64,000 bases of DNA from Vibrio bathopelagicus (GTDB lineage Bacteria; Pseudomonadota; Gammaproteobacteria; Enterobacterales; Vibrionaceae): contig NZ_CP062500.1 in assembly GCF_014879975.1 (NCBI RefSeq), forward strand, positions 806,001-870,000. The letters are read 5' to 3'. Numbering within the stretch: the first letter of the stretch is position 1; each line of letters begins with the position of its first letter. Below, piece after piece: positions 57,037 to 64,000 of this stretch. Below the pieces are notes generated by a model that searched no databases, was not told the DNA's origin, and worked only from the letters and a program-made list of their open reading frames with translations. A program made the translations under genes and the position numbers.

Positions 57037-59688
57037 ATGTTGAAGAGAAACTTACTATCTGTAGCGGTATTAGCTGGCCTGACGGGTTGTGCAGTAACAC
57101 AAGCACCAGAACAACAGGTTGTTAATGCACTGGCTGATAACCTTGATGTGCAATATGAAATTCTAACTAATCACGGTGCGAATGAAGGTATGGCTTGTCA
57201 GGACTTAGGTGCTGAATGGGCGTCATGTAATAAAGTGAACATGACCCTGACCAATGACGGTGAAGCGATTGATTCGAAAGATTGGACTATCTACTTCCAC
57301 AGTATTCGTCTTATTTTAGATGTTGATAATGAGCAATTTAAGATTACTCGTGTAACTGGCGATCTTCATAAACTAGAACCTACTGAAAAATTTGATGGCT
57401 TTGCGGCGGGTGAAGAGGTGGTTCTTCCGTTGACGAGTGAATACTGGCAACTGTTTGAAACCGACTTCATGCCGGGTGCATTCGTTACTGCGCCAAACGC
57501 AGAACCTAAGATGATTGCTTCATTGAATACGGAAGATGTTGCGTCATTCGTAACGGGTCTAGAAGGTAACAACCTTAAGCGTACACCTGATGATAACAAT
57601 GTCATGGCAACCGCCGTTACGCGTTTCGAAAAGAATGCTGATCTAGCAACGCAAGATGTATCAACAACTCTATTACCAACGCCAATGTCGGTAGAAGCGG
57701 GTGAAGGTTCAGTCAGCATTGCTGGTGGTATTGCCCTACCAAAAGAGGTATTCGATGCTGAGCAGTTCGCTGCAATTGAAGAACGTGCAGATGTGGTAAA
57801 CGTAGATGTGAGTGGTGACCTACCTGTTAGTGTTGCCGTTGTTCCTACTCAGTTTACGGGTGATTTGGCGAAATCTGGCGCTTATGAATTAAGCATCTCG
57901 GAAGAGGGGATTGCGATCAAAGCGTTTGATAAAACAGGTGCTTTCTACGCAGTTCAGTCTATTTTTGGCCTAATAGACAGTCAGAACGCTGAATCATTAC
58001 CACAACTGTCGATCAAAGATGCACCGCGCTTTGATTACCGTGGTGTGATGGTGGATGTTGCTCGAAACTTCCACTCAAAAGATGCCATCCTAGCAACGTT
58101 AGACCAAATGGCGGCATACAAGATGAATAAGCTGCACCTTCACTTAACAGATGATGAAGGCTGGCGTTTAGAAATCCCAGGTTTACCAGAGCTAACGGAT
58201 GTAGGGTCTAATCGTTGTTTTGATTTGGATGAGCAAAGCTGTTTATTGCCTCAGCTAGGTTCAGGTCCAACAACAGACAACTTTGGCTCTGGTTTCTTTA
58301 GTAAAGCGGATTACATCGAGATCTTAAGCTACGCAAAAGCGCGCAGCATCGAAGTAATTCCAGAAATTGATATGCCAGCACACGCTCGTTCTGCTGTGGT
58401 CTCAATGGAAGCACGTTACACTCGTCTAATGGCGGAAGGTAAAGAAGCAGAAGCGAATGAATACCGCTTGATGGATCCACAAGATACATCGAACGTAACG
58501 ACGGTTCAGTTCTACGATAAGCAAAGCTTCATTAATCCATGTATGGAATCTTCTACTCACTTTGTAGATAAAGTGATCTCTGAAGTGGCGGAAATGCACC
58601 AAGAAGCAGGCGTTCCACTAACGACTTGGCACTTTGGCGGCGATGAAGCGAAAAACATCAAGTTAGGCGCTGGCTTACAAGATATTAATGCAGAAGATAA
58701 AGTGGCTTGGAAAGGCAATATCGACTTGTCTAAGCAAGATAAGCCATTCCAACAGTCTCCACAGTGTCAGTCTTTGATCGCTGATGGAACTGTAAGCGAC
58801 TACGCTCATTTGCCAAGTCACTTTGCTGAGCAGGTATCTAAGATTGTTGCTGACAAAGGCATTCCTCATTTTCAAGCGTGGCAAGATGGCCTGAAATACA
58901 GCGAAGGTGAGAAAGCATTTGCAACAGAAAGCACTCGCGTGAACTTCTGGGACGTTCTTTACTGGGGCGGCACTTCATCAGTATACGACTGGTCAGCAAA
59001 AGGGTATGACGTAATCGTCTCTAACCCAGACTACGTATACATGGATATGCCATACGAAGTAGATGCAGCAGAGCGCGGTTACTACTGGGCAACGCGTGCA
59101 ACCGATACTCGTAAGATGTTCGGCTTCGCACCAGAAAACATGCCACAAAACGCAGAAACATCATTAGACCGTGACGGCAATGGTTTCTCTGGTAAAGGCG
59201 AGATTGAATCAAAACCTTTCTACGGTTTATCAGCGCAACTTTGGTCTGAAACAGTACGTACTGACGAGCAATATGAATACATGGTGTTCCCTCGTGTACT
59301 TGCAGCAGCTGAGCGTGCATGGCATCGAGCAGATTGGGAAAACGACTACAAAGTGGGTGTTGAATATTCTCAAGATACTGACTTGGTGAATAAGCAGGCT
59401 CTAAACAGCGACTTTAATCGCTTCGCGAATATTGTTGGTCAACGTGAACTGGCTAAGCTTGAGAAAGCAGGCATTGATTACCGACTACCAGTACCGGGCG
59501 CTCAGGTTGTTGATGGCAAGCTAGCGATGAACGTTCAATTCCCAGGTGTAGAGCTTCAATACTCTGCTGATGGCGAAAACTGGTTAACGTACGATGAGCA
59601 ACAACGTCCATCGGTTTCAGGCGAAACTTACATCCGCTCTATCTCTGAAAGTGGCGAGAAAGTAAGTCGAGTAACATCGGTTAAATAA
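57037..59688 (+). CDS. chb: N,N'-diacetylchitobiase (beta-N-acetylhexosaminidase, GH20)
   Basis: The 883-residue lipoprotein splits chitobiose and GlcNAc-ended oligosaccharides. The lipobox LTGC puts the lipidated Cys near residue 18. It has an N-terminal carbohydrate-binding CHB_HEX domain (about 35-190), a GH20b domain (about 205-330), the catalytic barrel (about 335-775, YRGVMVDVARNFHS to the Asp-Glu pair in WHFGGDEAKN near residue 540) and a C-terminal beta domain. Length is the same as the Vibrio harveyi enzyme. The start at 57037 follows GGGTGA; the in-frame ATG 13 codons upstream is rejected as it would spoil the signal peptide. Confidence 0.95.
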   Translation: MLKRNLLSVAVLAGLTGCAVTQAPEQQVVNALADNLDVQYEILTNHGANEGMACQDLGAEWASCNKVNMTLTNDGEAIDSKDWTIYFHSIRLILDVDNEQFKITRVTGDLHKLEPTEKFDGFAAGEEVVLPLTSEYWQLFETDFMPGAFVTAPNAEPKMIASLNTEDVASFVTGLEGNNLKRTPDDNNVMATAVTRFEKNADLATQDVSTTLLPTPMSVEAGEGSVSIAGGIALPKEVFDAEQFAAIEERADVVNVDVSGDLPVSVAVVPTQFTGDLAKSGAYELSISEEGIAIKAFDKTGAFYAVQSIFGLIDSQNAESLPQLSIKDAPRFDYRGVMVDVARNFHSKDAILATLDQMAAYKMNKLHLHLTDDEGWRLEIPGLPELTDVGSNRCFDLDEQSCLLPQLGSGPTTDNFGSGFFSKADYIEILSYAKARSIEVIPEIDMPAHARSAVVSMEARYTRLMAEGKEAEANEYRLMDPQDTSNVTTVQFYDKQSFINPCMESSTHFVDKVISEVAEMHQEAGVPLTTWHFGGDEAKNIKLGAGLQDINAEDKVAWKGNIDLSKQDKPFQQSPQCQSLIADGTVSDYAHLPSHFAEQVSKIVADKGIPHFQAWQDGLKYSEGEKAFATESTRVNFWDVLYWGGTSSVYDWSAKGYDVIVSNPDYVYMDMPYEVDAAERGYYWATRATDTRKMFGFAPENMPQNAETSLDRDGNGFSGKGEIESKPFYGLSAQLWSETVRTDEQYEYMVFPRVLAAAERAWHRADWENDYKVGVEYSQDTDLVNKQALNSDFNRFANIVGQRELAKLEKAGIDYRLPVPGAQVVDGKLAMNVQFPGVELQYSADGENWLTYDEQQRPSVSGETYIRSISESGEKVSRVTSVK

Positions 59689-59708
59689 TCGATAAGCAAC
59701 ATTAATAG

Positions 59709-59759
59709 AAGAGCTCTCTAGCTATTATCTTACTCAGGTAAAAGTAGGGAGCTCTTTTT
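59709..59759 (+). terminator. Terminator after chitobiase
   Basis: AAGAGCTC (59709-59716) pairs with GAGCTCTT (59749-59756), then TTT. Confidence 0.75.
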
Positions 59760-60223
59760 GTTTGCTGCGAATTAGGCTCTTCTACAAAACTGAAACATAT
59801 AGAAACCGTCTTGGTTTATAACGTCAACAATGCACATAAGGTGAGGCTCATCGCAAAAGTGATGCACTTCTCATTATTCTCTTCAAAAAATAAGTCCCCT
59901 ATAAAAAACTCTAAATCAAATGTGATTCAACCAATTGAATCTAATTTCGCACCGTAAAATAATGTGATCCCGATCTGTTCATTTTTCCATCTTGAGTTTT
60001 TTATTAATTTTTATGTTTTTAAGTGGCTGATTTTAATGTGTTAAATAACTTGTTCTTTTTTGATAGTGAGAGAGATCACTCTGTTTACTCTTTTATTTTG
60101 AAACGCAAATTAATTCGAGCAACATAGATTTCATGCCAGGGAGGCGACCAACTACTCAAGCGGTGAAGGTGAATGATGTACCGAAGATATGCCGCTGAAA
60201 AAATCAAACTAAGGCAGTTTACT
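59760..60223. other. Long intergenic region upstream of the porin gene
   Basis: Apart from the CRP-like site at 60066-60079, the region is AT-rich and holds no convincing gene. The last 80 bases (from about 60130) are more GC-rich and probably form the 5' untranslated leader. Confidence 0.5.
60065..60080 (+). promoter_or_regulatory. CRP-like site upstream of the porin gene
   Basis: AGTGAGAGAGATCACT contains a perfect GTGA-N6-TCAC core with symmetric flanks. It lies 144 bases before the start codon, a usual place for CRP activation with a long leader. This is a sequence match only. Confidence 0.6.
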
Positions 60224-60937
60224 ATGAAAAAAATTATCGCTCTAAGTGCTCTTTCTCTTGCTTTCGCTTCTAGTGCTTTTGCTGGTTCTTCTTACGTAAC
60301 AGGTAACATCCAAATTCACGATGACGGCCGTATCCACGGTTCTGATATGACTTCTACGCTAGAAGCCGGTCACACGTTTGACAACTCTCTAGGCGGCTTC
60401 ACGGTTTACTCTGAGTTCGATGGCATCCAACTGGGTGAGCTTGAAGGTCTGACTTCAGCTGAAACTGGTGGTGCTCCAACAACAGGTAACAATACTCCTG
60501 GCATTACTGTCGGTGGTGAGCAATCTTTCAACATTACTGACAAATTATGGGTTGCTGCTGGTTACCAACACCTATTCTCTGCGGGTGAGAGCATTCAGTT
60601 CCGTCCACTAGTTAAGATTGGTTACAACTTCGATAACGGTATCTCTATTAGTAACCGTACTCGTGCACACATCGATGATACTTCTGCTAATGCTGACACA
60701 GATTACCGCATGGATAACCGCATTGCTTACACAGTTAATGCTGACCTAGCACTTAGTTACAACAACGTATACATGATTGATGCAGAAGCGATGGACCACG
60801 AGTTACGTGCTACATGGACTCGTCAAGGTGTTCAACCTTACTTTGAGTTCCGTAGCCAAGCTAACGGTGTAGATTTCGCAAACGGTGCTTCTAAGCAGAA
60901 CAACGCATTCGTATTCGGTGCTTCTTACGGCTTCTAA
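60224..60937 (+). CDS. Small KdgM-like outer-membrane porin
   Basis: The 237-residue protein has a signal peptide (1-20, AFA-GS) and a beta-barrel pattern of alternating residues (VTGNIQIHDDG, NSLGGFTVYSEFDG, VGYNFDNGISIS-type strands) ending in Phe (FGASYGF), typical for outer-membrane barrels. Size and the paired-strand pattern suggest the KdgM/NanC group of 12-stranded oligosaccharide porins. Codon use is strongly biased, which hints at high expression. AAGG lies nine bases before the ATG at 60224; an upstream in-frame start is rejected. With chitobiase next door, uptake of amino-sugar oligosaccharides is a plausible but unproven role. Confidence 0.7.
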   Translation: MKKIIALSALSLAFASSAFAGSSYVTGNIQIHDDGRIHGSDMTSTLEAGHTFDNSLGGFTVYSEFDGIQLGELEGLTSAETGGAPTTGNNTPGITVGGEQSFNITDKLWVAAGYQHLFSAGESIQFRPLVKIGYNFDNGISISNRTRAHIDDTSANADTDYRMDNRIAYTVNADLALSYNNVYMIDAEAMDHELRATWTRQGVQPYFEFRSQANGVDFANGASKQNNAFVFGASYGF

Positions 60938-60942
60938 GCTGA

Positions 60943-60984
60943 TTCACTTGGCTACATAGTCGATTAGATTATTAGCCAAGTGAA
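60943..60984 (+). terminator. Hairpin just after the porin gene
   Basis: TTCACTTGGCTA (60943-60954) and TAGCCAAGTGAA (60973-60984) form a perfect 12-bp stem. It is followed by CTTCTTCGTT, not a full T-run, so it may protect the 3' end rather than terminate. Confidence 0.6.
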
Positions 60985-61102
60985 CTTCTTCGTTAATTAG
61001 CTTTTTGTTAAATAGCGTCTTCGCTAACTAGCGACGAAAACATAGCGGTACCAACAGCCCGGTTGGTGCTGCAACCAGATTTGCTTTACTGTCCAAAAGC
61101 AA

Positions 61103-61158
61103 AGAGCCTAGCAAGTAAACCACAGTCTTGGGTTTACTTAATGCTAGGCTCTATTTTT
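61103..61158 (+). terminator. Second, stronger terminator after the porin gene
   Basis: AGAGCCTAGCA pairs with TGCTAGGCTCT, extended inside by AGTAAACC/GGTTTACT with a three-base bulge, and followed by ATTTTT. Confidence 0.8.
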
Positions 61159-61198
61159 ATAACTCCATTTTAGAATGTTGAGTCGGTTTCCTTATATT

Positions 61199-61639
61199 CT
61201 ACTTTCCGTCGTAGTGACGGTATTCAAACACTTGACCTTTCTCGTTAAACGCATACACAGAATACTCGTCTTTCTTATCGCCATACTCCATGCCCGGTGA
61301 GCCCATTGGCATACCTGGAACCGCTAAACCAATTGCGTTGCGCGGTGGATTTTCTAAAAAGGCTTTCACGTCCTCTGCTGGAATATGCCCTTCAAATACG
61401 TAACCGTCGATCTCTGCTGTGTGGCAAGAGGCTAACTCTGGCGTTATCCCTAATTTCTGCTTGATTGGATTCATGTCATCGTGGAGTTTCTCTGTAACAT
61501 CGAACCCAGCATCCCGCATATGTTCTGTCCATTCTGTACAGCAGCCACAGTATGGGGATTTGTGGTTTAGAACATCGGTAGCCAGAGCTTGTCCTGAAAT
61601 TGCAGCGAGTGCAGTAAGAGTCATAATTTTACGAATCAT
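61199..61639 (-). CDS. DUF411 metal-binding protein
   Basis: The 146-residue exported protein has a signal peptide of about 20 residues (GQALA-TD). The mature protein starts with a CGCC motif in [11 protein letters not shown] Met-rich loop [14 protein letters not shown] near residues 107-120 suits copper binding. DUF411 proteins occur in copper and arsenic resistance loci and are thought to bind Cu(I) in the periplasm. The start at 61639 follows GAGG; it lies inside the last codons of copA (overlap of 11 bases), so it is coupled to the copper ATPase. Confidence 0.9.
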   Translation of the reverse strand: MIRKIMTLTALAAISGQALATDVLNHKSPYCGCCTEWTEHMRDAGFDVTEKLHDDMNPIKQKLGITPELASCHTAEIDGYVFEGHIPAEDVKAFLENPPRNAIGLAVPGMPMGSPGMEYGDKKDEYSVYAFNEKGQVFEYRHYDGK

Positions 61640-64000
61640 GGTTAACCTCATGAATATGGTTTTTGTTGATATTAGAATGAGTAGGTTTGAACAATCTCAG
61701 TCTGTTGGCATTGCTAACTACCGTAATTGACGACATCGCCATAGCAGCTCCCGCAACAACAGGGCTAAGTAGAAACCCGAAAAATGGGTAGAGCACACCT
61801 GCAGCGATAGGAATGCCTAGCGAGTTATATATGAAGGCTCCAAACAGGTTTTGTTTCATGTTTCTCACGGTCGCTTGAGACAGCTCGATCGCATTGCTCA
61901 CGGATAGTGGTGATGAGTTGAGCAGCGTCATTTGCGCACTTTCAATCGCGACATCACTGCCACTGCCCATTGCGATTCCTATATCCGCTTGAGCAAGAGC
62001 AGGCGCATCGTTAATACCGTCTCCGACCATGGCAACACTCTTATATTGCTGTTGAAGCTGAACAATATGTTGAGCTTTCTGCTCTGGAAGTACTTCTGAG
62101 ATAACTTCGTCGATACCGACGTTCTTACCAATGGCCTGAGCAACAGAATCGTTGTCGCCCGTTAACAACACTGTGTGAATTCCGGCGGATTTTAGTTGAG
62201 CTATCGCCTGTTTACTATCTATTTTTAACGCGTCTGAAATGCCCAATATGCCTTCCAGTTTTTGGTCAATCACGACGAATATAGGCGTCCACGCTTGTGA
62301 GCGACAAAGCTCGATAAAATCTGCGCCAATGTCTGTATTGATGTTGAGTTGGTTTAGATACTTAAGTGAGCCGACTTGAACATTCTTATCGTTAATCCTT
62401 GCTTGAACCCCAAGACCTCTGCGGTTTTCAAATTCGCTGTGGGGTAGCGCTGAAACTTGTAAATTCTCTGCGTATTGGCAAACGGCTTTCGCGAGCGGGT
62501 GCTCAGATCCCACTTCTACTGAATAAGCATAAGCCAGTAATTCTTGCTCCGTTAGATTAGAGTAAAAGGCCTGTTGAACGGTTGGTTTGCCTTGGGTTAG
62601 GGTACCTGTTTTATCAAATACAACAGCATCTATCTTGCTTGCTGACTGCAACACATCGGCATCTTTAATTAGAACGCCGAACTCAGCAGCTTTGCCGACC
62701 CCCACAGTAATAGAGAGTGGTGTGGCTAGGCCTAATGCACAAGGGCAAGCAATGATCAGTACTGTGGTTGATACGACAAGCATGTAACTGGCACTAGGTT
62801 GGGGGCCGACAAAGAACCAAACTAGGGCGGCAATTGCTGCGATCGCGACGACAACTGGAACGAAAATAGCTGAGATAGAGTCGGCAAGTTTGGCAATCGC
62901 TGGTTTGCTGCTTTGCGCTTGGCGTACCATTTGAATGATTCGAGCCAGCATGGTGCTTGAGCCAATCCCGGTCGCTTCAATGATTAGGCTGCCATCACCA
63001 TTAATGGTGCCTGCAGAAACGCCGTCATTAGCCGATTTTTCGTTAGGAAGTGGTTCACCGGTCAGCATCGATTCATCGATATAAGATTCACCCGATACCA
63101 CAACACCATCAACCGGCACTTTTTCTCCCGGTTTTACACGCACTTGCATACCGACCTGGATAGCTTCTGCGGCGATGGTTTGTTCTTTTCCGTTGACAAT
63201 GACCACTGCTTTTTGAGGCTGCAAGTTAATCAGTGCTTGGAGCGATTTTGTGGTGCGAGCTTTGGCTTTGGCTTCAATATAGTGACCCAAAGATATTAAG
63301 CCAACAATCATTGCGCTTGCTTCAAAATACACATGACGAGATGCTTCTGGGAACCACGATGGGATAAGCACAACCAACATTGAATAGAACCATGCAGCGC
63401 CTGTACCCAGAGCGACTAGCGTATCCATGGTCGCACGCTTATGCATCAGTGACTGCCAAGCATTAGTGAAGAAGCTGCGACCTGAGGTTGCAAGCAGTAT
63501 CAAACAAACGACACCAATCAAGCCCCAAGCCAGTTGGTCACTAAGTGTAGCAATGGTCATGCTGCCACCGAATACGCCCCATACCATCAGCGGAGCCCCA
63601 AGCAGTAGTGCGCTCACTGAGTTTTTCAGGAAGGCTTGTTGGGTACGAAGTTGTTGCTCTTGCTGTTTTTGCTGTTGAGTCGCGGCATCGTCAACGAATT
63701 CCGCGCCATAACCTGCGGCTTTAACGGACTCTATTAGATCGCTTTCAATGATTTCTCGTGTTTTTGAGGTGAAAACCAAGGCTGTTTGCTCGGCGAGGTT
63801 AATCTGTGCTTGGTCGACGAACTCATTCTTTTTCAGTGCTTTTTCTACAGAAGAAACACAACTCGCACATGTCATACCTTCAAGTACTAGGTGATAGGTA
63901 TATTGGCTAGCAGCAGGTTTATCTTGTGTCGGTACAGCAGGCGCTGGTTTTTTATCGTCTTCTGAATCTGAATTAGGTAAAAGGTCATTTGCTTCAGAGT
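61629..64000 (-). CDS. copA: Copper-exporting P-type ATPase CopA (5' part outside the window)
   Basis: The frame is open to the right edge, so the gene is cut off. The visible 790 residues start in a Pro/Ala/Asp linker, then a heavy-metal-binding domain with MTCASC, membrane helices, the actuator TGEPLP, the ion-site helix with CPC ([15 protein letters not shown]), the phosphorylation motif DKTGTLT, SEHPLA and [10 protein letters not shown]. This order is that of PIB-1 type Cu(I) pumps of the inner membrane. The linker before the domain suggests at least one more metal-binding domain outside the window. The stop overlaps the DUF411 start. Confidence 0.96.
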   Translation of the reverse strand, partial: SEANDLLPNSDSEDDKKPAPAVPTQDKPAASQYTYHLVLEGMTCASCVSSVEKALKKNEFVDQAQINLAEQTALVFTSKTREIIESDLIESVKAAGYGAEFVDDAATQQQKQQEQQLRTQQAFLKNSVSALLLGAPLMVWGVFGGSMTIATLSDQLAWGLIGVVCLILLATSGRSFFTNAWQSLMHKRATMDTLVALGTGAAWFYSMLVVLIPSWFPEASRHVYFEASAMIVGLISLGHYIEAKAKARTTKSLQALINLQPQKAVVIVNGKEQTIAAEAIQVGMQVRVKPGEKVPVDGVVVSGESYIDESMLTGEPLPNEKSANDGVSAGTINGDGSLIIEATGIGSSTMLARIIQMVRQAQSSKPAIAKLADSISAIFVPVVVAIAAIAALVWFFVGPQPSASYMLVVSTTVLIIACPCALGLATPLSITVGVGKAAEFGVLIKDADVLQSASKIDAVVFDKTGTLTQGKPTVQQAFYSNLTEQELLAYAYSVEVGSEHPLAKAVCQYAENLQVSALPHSEFENRRGLGVQARINDKNVQVGSLKYLNQLNINTDIGADFIELCRSQAWTPIFVVIDQKLEGILGISDALKIDSKQAIAQLKSAGIHTVLLTGDNDSVAQAIGKNVGIDEVISEVLPEQKAQHIVQLQQQYKSVAMVGDGINDAPALAQADIGIAMGSGSDVAIESAQMTLLNSSPLSVSNAIELSQATVRNMKQNLFGAFIYNSLGIPIAAGVLYPFFGFLLSPVVAGAAMAMSSITVVSNANRLRLFKPTHSNINKNHIHEVNHDS

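Overview
This window looks like a chromosomal segment of a marine Vibrio, possibly of the Splendidus group; the genus is inferred with good confidence, the group weakly. Evidence is the Vibrio-type lipoprotein 5'-nucleotidase NutA, a chitobiase of 883 residues (the length of the Vibrio harveyi enzyme), moderate to low GC, and housekeeping blocks in the gamma-proteobacterial order. No insertion sequence, prophage, CRISPR array or rRNA gene was seen.

Layout. 1-9.4 kb: a cut-off two-receiver GGDEF protein, divergent from SOS-controlled dinB; a cache-type chemoreceptor; a RecQ-family helicase; a short GreA/GreB-like protein; a DUF2884 periplasmic protein; and a sodium-coupled NSS transporter. 9.5-28.9 kb: almost unbroken minus-strand envelope and housekeeping blocks: lipA-lipB-ybeD-dacA-rlpA-rodA-mrdA-rlmH-rsfS-holA-lptE-leuS, then lnt-corC-ybeY-ybeZ-miaB, with a plus-strand zinc-ribbon gene between. 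The nadD gene that sits between holA and rsfS in E. coli is not there. 29.2-31.5 kb: ubiF and a beta-propeller lactonase. 31.7-34.3 kb: an array of 19 tRNA genes (9 Leu-TAG, 6 Gln-TTG, 4 Met-CAT), an enlarged form of the E. coli met-leu-gln tRNA operon, driven by one stringent-type promoter. 34.5-44.6 kb: ychF-pth, prs-ispE-lolB and, divergently, hemA-prfA-prmC-sirB2-sirB1-kdsA, as in E. coli. 45-49.7 kb: nutA, ybaK, rluF with a long disordered tail, smrA and a 46-residue DUF3149 membrane protein. 49.9-50.2 kb: tRNA-Pro followed by a second, degenerate copy of its 3' end.

50.3-55.1 kb is the most distinctive region: a curli-type functional amyloid locus. The minus strand carries csgB-like, csgA-like and a small unrecognised secreted protein in the csgC position, then a CsgD/VpsT-like regulator with a WMSR motif that predicts c-di-GMP binding. 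The plus strand carries csgE, csgF and csgG, encoding the secretion channel and its helpers. The main fibre protein is nearly twice the E. coli CsgA length and highly degenerate. The first gene in the window also probably makes c-di-GMP, but no direct link can be shown.

55.2-64 kb: an unknown secreted protein, a TraB/GumN-family protein, a GH20 chitobiase, a small KdgM-like porin with a good CRP-like site upstream, and a copper module (CopA ATPase running off the window, overlapping a DUF411 metal-binding protein). Chitobiase and porin next to each other suggest oligosaccharide uptake and use.
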